A DNA stretch of 64,000 nucleotides from Kineococcus aurantiacus (GTDB taxonomy: Bacteria > Actinomycetota > Actinomycetes > Actinomycetales > Kineococcaceae). A model generated the notes under the pieces. That model saw nothing but the letters and a program-made list of their open reading frames with translations, was not told the DNA's origin and searched no databases. Below are positions 39,872 through 48,847 of the stretch, in pieces. The stretch covers positions 2,046,001 to 2,110,000 of the forward strand of contig NZ_JACCBB010000001.1 of NCBI RefSeq assembly GCF_013409345.1, given 5' to 3'. Positions within the stretch are counted from its first letter, which is position 1, and each line of letters begins with the position of its first letter. A program made the translations under genes and the position numbers.

Positions 39872-42625
39872 TCACCCGGCCGACGGGCCGAGGAGGTCCA
39901 GGTCGGCCAGCGCGGCCCGCAGCCGCGCGCGGCTGGTGATCCCCAGCTTGGGGAACAGCTTGTACAGGTGCGCCCCCACCGTGCGGTGGGACAGGTACAG
40001 CTGGTCGGCGATCTCCTTGTTGCTCATCCCCTGCGCGGCCAGCCGGGCGATCTGCAGCTCCTGGGCCGTCAGCGGGGCACCGGAACCCGGCCGCACGTCC
40101 CCCACCCGCACGGCCCCACCGGCCGCGCGCAGTTCCTGGGCCGCCCGTTCGGCGAGCGAGCGGGCCCCGCGGCGCTCGAACCCGCCCACCGCGGCGGCCA
40201 GCACGGGGCGGGCGTCGACGGGACGCTGCTCGCGGCGCAGCCACTCCCCGTACGCCAACTGCGTCCGTGCCAGCTCCACGGGCGCCTCGGCGCGCTCGGC
40301 GGCCGCCAGGGCCGCCACGAAGTGCTCCTCGGCGGCCGGGTCCAGCAGGAGGGCGCGGGCCCGGTGGACCAGGAGCCGCAGGTGGTCGGAGCCGAACAGC
40401 TCGGCGGCGGGCGCGACCCGTTCGAGGACGTCCAGGGCCTGCGCCGGGGCCCCCGCGCCCGCAGCGGCCTCCGCCAGGTCCGCGACCGACCACGCCGCGA
40501 ACAGCGGGTAGGTGCCGACGTCGAGCAGCTCGGCCAGCGCGTCCTCGAAGCGGCGCTCCTGCAGGGCGATGAGCCCGGCCGCCCACGAAGCGCCCGCGGG
40601 CACCTGCGGCACGGCGTCGACGGCACCGACCGCCCGGACCCGGCCCAGCGCCTCGGCCGCCTCACCCGGCCGTCCCGTCAGCGCCAGGGCACGGGCCGCG
40701 GTCGCGCTCGCCGACGCGGCCACCATCGCCATCCCGACGTCCACCGCCGTGCGGTGGGCGTTCTCCGCGTCCTGCAGCGCCTCCGCCAGCTGCCCGCGGA
40801 CCAGCCGCACGGACGCCAGGCCGTTGAGGGCCTGCCCCTCGTCGCCCGGGGAACCGGCGCGGTGGAAGGCCTCGGCGGCCCGGCTCCACGCGGCCTGCGC
40901 GACCGGGAGGTCCTGCAACCGCTCCGCGGCCTGCCCGAGGGCCAGCAGCATGTACGGCTCGTCGGCGAACGTGGCGAGCAGTCGCGGCAGCCCGTCCCGC
41001 ACCCGCGGGTGGGCGAGCGGGTCGGCGACCGCGAGCGCCACCTGCTGCAGCGGGTGGGGGAACCCGGCGTCGAGCGCCGCGAGCCGGTCGTGCACGGCGC
41101 GGCGCCACGTCGCGTCCGTGGCCTGGTTGGCGGCGTGGAAGGCGGCGTTGGCCAGGACGACCACGCGCTGAGCGGGATCGGTGGTCCGGTCGGCGGCGAG
41201 CTCGTCGTCCAGCTGCAGGGCCTCCTGGACGAACCGCCCGGTGTCGTGGGGCGCCTCACCGGCCGCGATGCCGAGCATCGAACGCAGGTAGGCCACCTGG
41301 AAGCGTTCCTGCGGTGCGCTGACGAGGGCGGCCGCGGCGTCCAGGGTGGCGGCGGCCTCGACGGTCGCCCCGGCCTGGCGCAGGTACTGCGCGGCGCTGA
41401 GCAGACGGGTGGCCCGCTGGGAGGGGTCGGGCGTGAGCTCGGCGGCCCGCCGCAGGGCCGCGGCCGCCTCGCTGCGGGCGCCCCGCTCGGCGGCCAGGGT
41501 CCCGGCCGCCTCGAGCTCGGCGGCGACCGCCTCGTCCCGGTCGGGCACGGCGGCGGCGCGGTGCCAGGCGGCCCGCCCCGGGTCGCGGCTGGCCGCGGCC
41601 AGGGCCTGGTGCACCCGGAAGCGCTCCGCGGACGAGGCCGCGCCGTGGACGGCCGAGCGCACCAGCGGGTGGCGCAGCTGCGCGCGCTCACCGGTGGTGG
41701 TGACCAGCCCCTCCCGTCCGAGGCGGTCCAGGTCCTGCGGGTCCAGGCCCAGCGCGGCGGCGGCGTCGAGCAGCTCGGCGACCAGGAGGTCCTCCCCCGC
41801 CGCGGCCAGCAGGAGCATCGTCCGGCTGGAGGCCGGCAGGGGCGCGAGGGCGTCGAGGAAGGCCCGCTCCAGGCGACGGGTCGTGGGCAGGGGGCCGCTG
41901 GTCAGGGGTGTGCCGCCGCTGAGCGCGGCGGCGAACTCGCGCAGCGCCAGCGGGTTGCCGTGCGCCTCGTCCAGGACCCGGCGGCGGGCCGTGGCGCCGA
42001 GGTCGGGCTCCAGGGGGTGCAGGGAGTCCAGCAGGCGCTGCGCGTCGTCGTCGTCGAGCGGCCCCAGGGGCAGCACCTCGGCCACCTCCTCCAGGGCCGA
42101 CGCCGACGCCGACGCGGTGGCGTCCCGGCGGGCCGTGGCCACCAGCAGCACCGGTGCACCGCCCAGACGGCGGGCGACGAAGGCGACGACCCCCGCGGTG
42201 GAGGCGTCCAGCCAGTGCGCGTCCTCCACCTGCAGCAGGACCGGTCGCTGCGCGGCGGCCTCCTCCAGCAGGCCCAGGACGGCGAGGCCGATGAGGAGCC
42301 GGTCCGGCGAGGGGCCGACCTGCAGGCCGAGGGCGGTCAGCAGCGCGGAGCGCTGGCGCGGGGGCAGGGCGTCGACCTGGTCCAGGACGGGGTGCAGCAG
42401 CTCGTGCAGGCCGGTGAAGCCGGTGGCGGCCTCGCTCTCGAACCCCTGGCAGCGCAGGACGAGGAACCCGGCGTCCTGCGCGGTGCGCGCGACGGCCGTC
42501 GCGAGGGTGGTCTTGCCGATGCCGGCCTCCCCCTCGACCAGCACGGCGCCGCCGCGTCCCCCGCCGGCCCGCAGGGCGGTGAGGAGCTGGTCGAAGCGGG
42601 CCAGCTCCCGCTCGCGGCCGATCAC
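39872..42625 (-). CDS. LAL-type ATPase-LuxR transcriptional regulator 2
   Basis: A 917-residue LAL regulator that starts MIGRERELARFDQLL with Walker A GEAGIGKTT (32-40), Walker B LLQVEDAHWLD, a long helical repeat region, and a C-terminal LuxR HTH (LTAQELQIARLAAQGMSNKE, then LSHRTVGAHLYKLFPKLGI). Its HTH is closer to that of the third regulator (42762) than to the first (34068). GTG 42625 is behind GGAGGACAGCCAGG. On the minus strand TATCGT at 42674-42679 is a plausible -10. I found no CATC-N5-GATG dyad in its own promoter, unlike the third regulator. Confidence 0.92.
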   Translation of the reverse strand: MIGRERELARFDQLLTALRAGGGRGGAVLVEGEAGIGKTTLATAVARTAQDAGFLVLRCQGFESEAATGFTGLHELLHPVLDQVDALPPRQRSALLTALGLQVGPSPDRLLIGLAVLGLLEEAAAQRPVLLQVEDAHWLDASTAGVVAFVARRLGGAPVLLVATARRDATASASASALEEVAEVLPLGPLDDDDAQRLLDSLHPLEPDLGATARRRVLDEAHGNPLALREFAAALSGGTPLTSGPLPTTRRLERAFLDALAPLPASSRTMLLLAAAGEDLLVAELLDAAAALGLDPQDLDRLGREGLVTTTGERAQLRHPLVRSAVHGAASSAERFRVHQALAAASRDPGRAAWHRAAAVPDRDEAVAAELEAAGTLAAERGARSEAAAALRRAAELTPDPSQRATRLLSAAQYLRQAGATVEAAATLDAAAALVSAPQERFQVAYLRSMLGIAAGEAPHDTGRFVQEALQLDDELAADRTTDPAQRVVVLANAAFHAANQATDATWRRAVHDRLAALDAGFPHPLQQVALAVADPLAHPRVRDGLPRLLATFADEPYMLLALGQAAERLQDLPVAQAAWSRAAEAFHRAGSPGDEGQALNGLASVRLVRGQLAEALQDAENAHRTAVDVGMAMVAASASATAARALALTGRPGEAAEALGRVRAVGAVDAVPQVPAGASWAAGLIALQERRFEDALAELLDVGTYPLFAAWSVADLAEAAAGAGAPAQALDVLERVAPAAELFGSDHLRLLVHRARALLLDPAAEEHFVAALAAAERAEAPVELARTQLAYGEWLRREQRPVDARPVLAAAVGGFERRGARSLAERAAQELRAAGGAVRVGDVRPGSGAPLTAQELQIARLAAQGMSNKEIADQLYLSHRTVGAHLYKLFPKLGITSRARLRAALADLDLLGPSAG

Positions 42626-42761
42626 CCTGGCTGTCCTCCCCCCGGCGCCCGTCGTGGGCGGGCTGTCGCAGGGACGATAGTGCGCGCCGGTGACGGCAGG
42701 GGCCGGCGGTCGGGTCCGGTCGGTGCGGTGCCGGGGGCGGTGCGGTGCCCGGGTCAGCGGG

Positions 42762-45700
42762 TCACGCCAGCGCTCCCGGTCGTGGCACCGCGGCGGCGAG
42801 CGCGCCGGCCTGCACGGGCAGCACCGGCATCACGGGCAGCACGGGCAGGCCGTGGGCGGGGGCGCTGGCTGCGGCGGGCGGGCCGAGCCGGGCGGCCAGG
42901 ACGGTCACGTCGTCCTCCACCTCCGCGGCCACACCCGCCAGCAGCCGGTCCACGAGCGCCTGCGGAGCCAGTCCCCTGCCCCGGGCCAGGTCGGCGCCCA
43001 GTTTCTCCAGCCCGGTGACGACGTCCTGCGTGCGGGTCTCCAGCACCCCGTCGGTGACCAGGACCAGGGTCGAGCCGGCGGGGACCTCGCGCTCGTGGTC
43101 GCGGCGCACGGCCTGCGCGTCCACCCCCACCGGCAGCTCGGGGACGCTGCGCAACGGCTCCACCGCGCCGTCCGGCAGCAGCACCAGCGGCGGGGGGTGC
43201 CCGGCGTTCGACCAGCGCAGGCGGTAGCAGCCCGAGGGGGCCGGCGTCGCCTCCAGGACCACCGCGGTGGCCCCGGCGGGCAGGGCCAGGCGCTCCACGG
43301 CGCAGTCCAGGCGGGTCAGGGCGTGCGCCGGGGAGGGCCGGTCGAGCACGTGGCTGGCCAGGACCGCGCGCAGCGAGGCGGCCGTGGCGGCGACCGCCGG
43401 GCCGTGACCGGTGACGTCGCCGACGATGAGGACGGTCGAACCGCCCTCGCCGGCGAAGGCGTCGTACCAGTCCCCGCCGACCTCCTCACCGGCGTGCGGG
43501 CCCGGTCCCCCGGCCAGCCCGGCGGCCAGGCGACGGCCGGCGAGCTGCACGTGGGGCGTGGAGACCAGCCGCTCGGGGACCACCGCCTGCAGCGAGCGCA
43601 GCAGCGAGCTCCCCCGCGCGGCGGCCAGGACGCGTTCCAGCGCCTGGGCGCAGGTCGCGGCGAACTCCTCCAGCGTGCGGCGCACGGCCGGCGGCAGGTC
43701 CTGCTCGGTGTCCCAGCCGAGGACGAGGAAGCCGACGACCCGCCCGGACGCCGTCAGCGGCAGGTCCACCAGCGCCCGCAGACCCGCCGAGCGGACGACC
43801 CCCTGGACGAGGGGGCAGCGGGTCTCGAAGGTGGCGAGGGTCTCGTGGAAGTCCCCCCGCCCCCGCCGCGCGGGGGCCAGGGACGGCGACTCGTGGGGCA
43901 GGGACGCCGTCCGCCAGCCGTGGGCGTCGACGTCGAGACCGCCCCCGCGCACCGACCAGTGCCGCAGCACCCCCGGGCGCGGGCCGCGCAGCACGACGCT
44001 GACCAGCGTGGGGTCGAAGTCGGTGACCAGCTGCCGGGCGGCCGCCGCCGCGACCTCGTCGGCGCTGGCGGCGACCACGGCGACGTCCGCGAAGCGGGCC
44101 GACAGCGCGACGGGGGCGGGCGCGGGCGGGACGTCCGGGGACGGTCCCGCGGCGGGCCGCGCGCCCACGGCCCCCACCGGCACCGGCACGGGCTCCGGCA
44201 CGGGCGCGGATTCCGGCGGCGCAGCGGCCGGGGTGGGCTCGTCGACACCCGCGGGGTGGGCGCGCGGACCGGCGATGGCGTCGCGCAGCTGGGTCCGGTG
44301 CGTGATGCCGAGCTTGGGGAAGGCCTTGTACAGGTGCGCGGCGATGGTGCGGTGGGACAGGTAGACCTTGTCCGCGATCTCCTTGTTGGTCAGGCCGCTG
44401 GCCGCCAGGCGGGCGATCTGCAGCTCCTGCGCCGTCAGCAGCGCGGCCGGGTCCTCGCCGCCGTCGCCGACCGCGACCGCGGGCACGACCCCGGCGGCGC
44501 GCAGCTCGGCCCCGGCCCGCCGGGCCAGGGACCGGGCCCCGGCGGCCTCGAAGCCGGTCAGCGCGGCCGCGAGCAGCTCGCGGGCGTCGACGATGCGCCG
44601 CTGCCGGCGCAGCCACTCCCCGTGCAGCAACCGGGTGCGGGCCAGCTCCAGCGGGCAGGACCCGTCCGCACCCGCCCGGCCGGCCGCCTCGAAGGCGGCC
44701 TGCGCGCCGTCGGCGTCGCCGTCGTGGGCGTGCAGCAGCGCGCGGGCCCGGTGCACCAGCGCCTGCAGGTGGTGGGCCTGCAGGGACTGCGCCTCGCGCT
44801 CGGCCGCGGCCGCGGCGGCCCGGGCGGCGGCGAGCACCTCGGGCCGTCCGGTGCGCACGGCCGCCTCGACCAGGTCGCCCAGGGCCAGGGCGGCGGTGGG
44901 CGGGTGCACCCCGACGCCCTGCAGCTGGGTCCAGGCGTCCTCGGGACGCTGCTCGGCGAGGGCGACGAGACCGGCCGCCCAGCGCCGCGAGGCGACGGTG
45001 ATGGCGAACGGGCGGGGACCGGTCAGCCCGGCCGACCGCGCGCACGCGGCCAGGGCCTGCGGGTGCTCCCCGCGCCAGGCGTGCGCCCGGGCCAGCAGGG
45101 CCTCGGCGTAGCCGGCCATGAGCAGCTGCTCGGAGTCCACCGCGATCCGCAGGCTCAGCTGCAGGTCCGCCACGGCCCCCTCCACCTGGCCGGTGGCCAG
45201 GCGCAGGGACCCGCGCCCGGCCAGGGCGTGCGCCTCGTCGGCGACGGCACCGGTGTCGTGGGCGGTGCGCACCGCCAGGTCCCACAGCTCGTGCGCCCCC
45301 TCCAGGTCGTGGACGGCCTCGGCGACGTGGGCGACGTGGGCCACGCCGTCGGACTGGCGCTGGGCGGCGTGCGCGGCCAGGACCGGGAAGCGGCCCTGGA
45401 CCCGGGCGCCGTGGCGGTGCGGGTCCAGGGCCGCCAGGGCCACGTCCAGCAGCGGGTGACCGGGGGCCACGGGCAGGGCACCGAGCGCCGCGGCGACCAG
45501 CCCCCGCACGCGCTCGTCCACCCCGAACCCCGAGGCCTGCACCGCCGCGCGGAACAGCAGGGACAGCCGCTGCTCGACGGCACCGTCGCCGTCGGGGCCG
45601 GCGAGGCGCTCGCAGACCGCCACGAGCCCGCGGACCAGGTCGGCGGGTTCACGGCCGTCGCCGGTGTGGACCACCGACAGCACGCTGGAGGTCAGGGCGA

Positions 45701-47201
45701 GGCGGCACACGACCGCGGGGTCCTCGGCGAGGGGTACGGCGGTCCGCACCACGCGGGCCGCCTCGGCGACCAGCCCGGACCGGCGGGCGACCTCGCCCGC
45801 GGCGGCGAGCCGGCGGACGCGCGCGGGCACCTCGGGGGACAGCTCCGCGGCCCGCTCCATGGCCGCGAACGCCTCCTCGGGCGCGCCGCGGCGCACCGCC
45901 TGGTGGGCGGTCGCCTCCAGGGCAGCCGCGACGTCCTCGTCGGCGGCGTGGGTGCCGGCCGCCCGGTGCCACACGGCCCGGCCGGGGTCGGCGGCCACCC
46001 CGGCCAGGGCCCGGTGGGCGGCCGCGCGCTCCGGCAGGCTCGCGCCGCCGTACACGGCCGAGCGCACCAGGGGGTGGCGGAAGCGGACCTGGCCCTGGGC
46101 CACGCCGACGAGGTCGGCGTGCTCGGCGGGGTCGAGGTCGGCGACGGCGCGCTCCGGCGCGCCGGAGGCGCGGACCAGCCGGGTCAGGGGCATCTCACCG
46201 CCCTCGGCGGCGACGAGCAGCAGGAGCCGGCGGGTGGCCGCGGGCAGCCGGTCGACGTCCGCGAGGAAGGCCTGCTCCAGCCGCTGGGTGGTCGGCAGGC
46301 TCTGCCCGGGCGGGAGCACGTGGCCGGCGGCGGCCAGGGCGCTGCCCAGTTCCCGCAGCGCCAGCGGGTTGCCGCGAGCCTCCTCCAGCACACGGGCGCG
46401 GGCGGCGGGCCGCAGCCCCGTGACGGCCGCGTCCAGCAGGGTGGCCGCCGCGGCGGGGGCCAGCGGCTGCAGCTCCAGGTGCTCCCAGGGCGCGGCCCGC
46501 CACCGCGGGGAGGTCCCGCCGCTGGTGCGCACGGTGGCGACGAGCAGCACCGGGGAGGTCGTCAGCCGCCGGGCGGCGAAGGACACGACGTCGGCGCTGG
46601 CCGCGTCGAGCCACTGCAGGTCCTCGACGACCACGAGCAGGGGGGCCGACGCGGCGGCCTCCTCGAGCAGTCCCAGCGCGGCCAGGCCGATGAGCAGCCG
46701 GTCCGGGGCGGGACCGTCCTCGTGGCCGAACGCGGTCAGCAGCGCCGAGCGTTGTCGCGGCGGCAGCGCGTCGACGTCCGGCAGCAGGGGGTGCAGGAGC
46801 TCGTGCAGCCCCGTGAGGCCCCCGGCGGTGTCGGCGTCCAGCCCTGTGCAGCGCAGCACCCGGGTCCGGGGGCCGGCGGCGCGCACGAGCGCCGAGACGA
46901 GGGTGGTCTTGCCGATGCCCGCCTCGCCCTCCACGACCACCGCCACGCCGTGGTCGCGGGACGCCGTGAGCCGCCGGCGCAGGTGCGCCAGTTCGGCGTC
47001 GCGCCCCACGACGCCCGTACCGGCGGGGGCCGCGTCCCCGTCCACCCCAGCGACCCCGTCCCCCGGCACCTGCTCGGGTGGCGGCACGGGGAGCACCACC
47101 GCGGGCCCGGCGGCGGGGTCGGCGGCGGGCCCGGCCACCCGTCCCCGCCCGCGGGGACGCGCGGTGGTCCCGACCCGGGTCCGGTCGTCGGTGGTGGTCA
47201 T
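42762..47201 (-). CDS. LAL regulator fused to GAF and SpoIIE-type PP2C phosphatase domains
   Basis: A 1479-residue protein. After a Pro/Ala-rich 60-residue leader come an ATPase with Walker A GEAGIGKTT (92-100) and Walker B VVVEDLQWLD, helical repeats, and a LuxR HTH (about 912-975: LTAQELQIARLAASGLTNKE, then LSHRTIAAHLYKAFPKLGI). Here LAL proteins normally end. This one continues with a Pro-rich linker, a GAF-like domain (about 1030-1190) and a PP2C phosphatase (about 1214-1445) with all metal motifs: EVGGDWYD, VGDVTGHG, SNAGHPPP, TDGVLE and EDDVTVL. The last 30 residues are a LPVLPVMPVLP-type tail. ATG 47201 has AGGAGGAAC. A near-perfect operator dyad lies in its promoter, suggesting autoregulation. 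Confidence 0.92.
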   Translation of the reverse strand: MTTTDDRTRVGTTARPRGRGRVAGPAADPAAGPAVVLPVPPPEQVPGDGVAGVDGDAAPAGTGVVGRDAELAHLRRRLTASRDHGVAVVVEGEAGIGKTTLVSALVRAAGPRTRVLRCTGLDADTAGGLTGLHELLHPLLPDVDALPPRQRSALLTAFGHEDGPAPDRLLIGLAALGLLEEAAASAPLLVVVEDLQWLDAASADVVSFAARRLTTSPVLLVATVRTSGGTSPRWRAAPWEHLELQPLAPAAAATLLDAAVTGLRPAARARVLEEARGNPLALRELGSALAAAGHVLPPGQSLPTTQRLEQAFLADVDRLPAATRRLLLLVAAEGGEMPLTRLVRASGAPERAVADLDPAEHADLVGVAQGQVRFRHPLVRSAVYGGASLPERAAAHRALAGVAADPGRAVWHRAAGTHAADEDVAAALEATAHQAVRRGAPEEAFAAMERAAELSPEVPARVRRLAAAGEVARRSGLVAEAARVVRTAVPLAEDPAVVCRLALTSSVLSVVHTGDGREPADLVRGLVAVCERLAGPDGDGAVEQRLSLLFRAAVQASGFGVDERVRGLVAAALGALPVAPGHPLLDVALAALDPHRHGARVQGRFPVLAAHAAQRQSDGVAHVAHVAEAVHDLEGAHELWDLAVRTAHDTGAVADEAHALAGRGSLRLATGQVEGAVADLQLSLRIAVDSEQLLMAGYAEALLARAHAWRGEHPQALAACARSAGLTGPRPFAITVASRRWAAGLVALAEQRPEDAWTQLQGVGVHPPTAALALGDLVEAAVRTGRPEVLAAARAAAAAAEREAQSLQAHHLQALVHRARALLHAHDGDADGAQAAFEAAGRAGADGSCPLELARTRLLHGEWLRRQRRIVDARELLAAALTGFEAAGARSLARRAGAELRAAGVVPAVAVGDGGEDPAALLTAQELQIARLAASGLTNKEIADKVYLSHRTIAAHLYKAFPKLGITHRTQLRDAIAGPRAHPAGVDEPTPAAAPPESAPVPEPVPVPVGAVGARPAAGPSPDVPPAPAPVALSARFADVAVVAASADEVAAAAARQLVTDFDPTLVSVVLRGPRPGVLRHWSVRGGGLDVDAHGWRTASLPHESPSLAPARRGRGDFHETLATFETRCPLVQGVVRSAGLRALVDLPLTASGRVVGFLVLGWDTEQDLPPAVRRTLEEFAATCAQALERVLAAARGSSLLRSLQAVVPERLVSTPHVQLAGRRLAAGLAGGPGPHAGEEVGGDWYDAFAGEGGSTVLIVGDVTGHGPAVAATAASLRAVLASHVLDRPSPAHALTRLDCAVERLALPAGATAVVLEATPAPSGCYRLRWSNAGHPPPLVLLPDGAVEPLRSVPELPVGVDAQAVRRDHEREVPAGSTLVLVTDGVLETRTQDVVTGLEKLGADLARGRGLAPQALVDRLLAGVAAEVEDDVTVLAARLGPPAAASAPAHGLPVLPVMPVLPVQAGALAAAVPRPGALA

Positions 47202-47222
47202 GTTCCTCCTCGGCTCGACCGT

Positions 47223-47264
47223 GATCGTGGTCTGGCCGGGGCCGGCCGTCACCGGTCGGATGAC
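47223..47264 (-). promoter_or_regulatory. candidate LuxR-type operator plus -10 of the LAL-PP2C gene (site D)
   Basis: GTCACC-GGTCG-GATGAC at 47248-47264 is a 17-bp dyad with one mismatch from GTCATC-N5-GATGAC. On the minus strand a CACGAT hexamer (47224-47229) starts 27 bases from the dyad centre, so the site would sit near -40 of the gene ending at 42762 and allow autoregulation. Confidence 0.5.
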
Positions 47265-47408
47265 TCAACTTCGCCGGGCCGACGCGCACCGGCGGCGGGG
47301 CGGGAGCGCGCAGCCGGTGGCTCGTCCGGTGACGTGCTCGCGCCCTCCCGGCCCGCGTTCCCGGGCGGCAGGTGCGCCTCCCGCGGGTGGGTGCGGCCCG
47401 GAGGTGGT

Positions 47409-47448
47409 CATCGTGCGGATGCCCGCGGGCCGCCGCGGCTCCTAGCGT
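47409..47448 (+). promoter_or_regulatory. candidate LuxR-type operator plus -10 of the MFS operon (site B)
   Basis: CATC-GTGCG-GATG at 47409-47421 (with GT before it) is followed by TAGCGT at 47443-47448, starting 28 bases from the dyad centre. This is the same arrangement as sites A, C and D. The transcript would have a leader of about 70 bases. Confidence 0.5.
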
Positions 47449-47527
47449 CCGGAGGGCGACGCACCGCCGGGGCACTACCGGCCCGGCCGGTGGGCGCCAC
47501 CCCTGCTCCGTGCCGGAAGGACCCGCC

Positions 47528-48847
47528 GTGCCCGCACCCCCGGACCACCGCCCGACCGCCCCCGCCGACGCCGCGGGCCCCGTGGCGCCCGGCCCGGGAC
47601 CGGGTGGGCCGCCCGCGCCGCCACGGGCCGGCACCACGGCCCGCACGCTGCTGCCGGCCTCGATCACGGTCACGGTGCTGGCCTCCTCCAGCGCCCCGAC
47701 GCCGCTGTACGCCACCTACGAGCGCGACTGGGGTTTCGGCGCGCTCACGACGACGGTGGTCTTCGGCGTCTACGCCCTCGCCGTCCTCCTGGCCCTGCTC
47801 GTGCTGGGCCGGGTGTCCGACCACCTGGGCCGCCGGCCGGTGCTGCTGGCGGCGCTGGCCGTGCAGGTCGTGGCGATGCTCGTGCTGGCCACGGCCCCCG
47901 GGGTCGCCGAGCTGCTCGTCGCCCGCGTGCTGCAGGGCCTCTCGACCGGCGCGGCGGTGGGTGCGGCGGGCGCGATGGCGCTGGACGTGGACCCGCGGCG
48001 CGGGGCGTTCGCGAACTCCGTGGCCCCGCCGGTCGGCACCGCGACGGGGGCGGTGCTGTCGGCCGTCGTCGTGGACCTCCTGCCGTGGCCGACCCACCTG
48101 GTCTACCTGGTCCTGCTGGCCCTGTACGTGCTGCAGGCGCTCGCCGTGGCACTGGTCCCCGAGACGGTCCGGCGCGACGGGGACGCCCGGGCGCGGGCGC
48201 TGTCCTCGCTGGTGCCGCGCATCGGGCTGCCGCGCCGGTTGCGGGCCCCGTTCGCGGTCGCGGCGCCGGTGGTGTTCGCGGTGTGGGCGCTGGCCGGGTT
48301 GTACGGCTCGCTGGCCCCCTCGCTCGTGCGGACCGTCCTGGGCTGGGACTCGCCGTTCGCGGGGGCCTCGACGTTGTTCCTGCAGACCGCCGTCGCCGCC
48401 GTCACCGTCGCGTCGACGTACTCCGTGGCGGTCCGGACCAGCGTCGTCGTCGCCGTCGTGGCCCTCGCGGCCGGGATGGCGCTGACCCTGCTGGCCCTGT
48501 CCAGCAGGTCGGCGACGGTGTTCTTCCTCGGCACGGCCGTGGCCGGGGTGGGTTTCGGCGCGGGTTTCCAGGGCGGCGTCCGGCTGGTCGTGCCCCGCGC
48601 CGAACCGTCCGAACGCGCCGGGGTGCTGTCCGCGGTGTACGTCGCGGCCTACCTCGGCCTGGGGCTGCCGGCGGTGCTCGCCGGGGTCCTGGTCGCCCGC
48701 GGCGGGGGGTTGGTGACGACCGCGCGGGAGTACGCCGTCGCGGTCGTGGCGCTGGCGGCGGTGGCCGCGCTGGGGATGCTGCGCCGCCCGGCCCACGAGC
48801 GACGTCCCACGAACCCGACGAACCCGACGAACAGGAGATCCTCGTGA
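47528..48847 (+). CDS. major facilitator superfamily transporter
   Basis: A 439-residue MFS protein with a Pro/Ala-rich 40-residue cytoplasmic N-terminus and about twelve transmembrane segments. The inter-TM2/3 signature is present as GRVSDHLGRRPVL, and TM4-5 carry VLQGLSTGAAVGAAG and a proline-glycine pair typical of drug:H+ antiporters (12-TM). It probably exports a small molecule; the substrate is unknown. GTG 47528 follows GGAAGGA. It is first in an operon that continues with an overlapping aldo/keto reductase gene and reads divergently from the LAL-PP2C regulator, which is therefore the likely controller. Confidence 0.87.
   Translation: MPAPPDHRPTAPADAAGPVAPGPGPGGPPAPPRAGTTARTLLPASITVTVLASSSAPTPLYATYERDWGFGALTTTVVFGVYALAVLLALLVLGRVSDHLGRRPVLLAALAVQVVAMLVLATAPGVAELLVARVLQGLSTGAAVGAAGAMALDVDPRRGAFANSVAPPVGTATGAVLSAVVVDLLPWPTHLVYLVLLALYVLQALAVALVPETVRRDGDARARALSSLVPRIGLPRRLRAPFAVAAPVVFAVWALAGLYGSLAPSLVRTVLGWDSPFAGASTLFLQTAVAAVTVASTYSVAVRTSVVVAVVALAAGMALTLLALSSRSATVFFLGTAVAGVGFGAGFQGGVRLVVPRAEPSERAGVLSAVYVAAYLGLGLPAVLAGVLVARGGGLVTTAREYAVAVVALAAVAALGMLRRPAHERRPTNPTNPTNRRSS

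Larger units (their letters stand above)
47202..47527. other. 326-base divergent intergenic region
   Basis: The gap between the LAL-PP2C gene (minus) and the MFS operon (plus) holds site D (47248-47264), site B (47409-47421), two -10 hexamers pointing away from each other and the GGAAGGA ribosome binding site (47514-47520) of the MFS gene. The 140 bases in between (47270-47405) are GC-rich with no gene or repeat that I can support. Confidence 0.7.

Noticed and set aside
42690-48485. Plus-strand open frame of about 1930 codons opposite the LAL-PP2C gene
   Set aside because: It is rich in Gly, Arg, Gln and His in low-complexity order, has no domain, and is the antisense shadow of a gene with clear motifs in GC-rich DNA.
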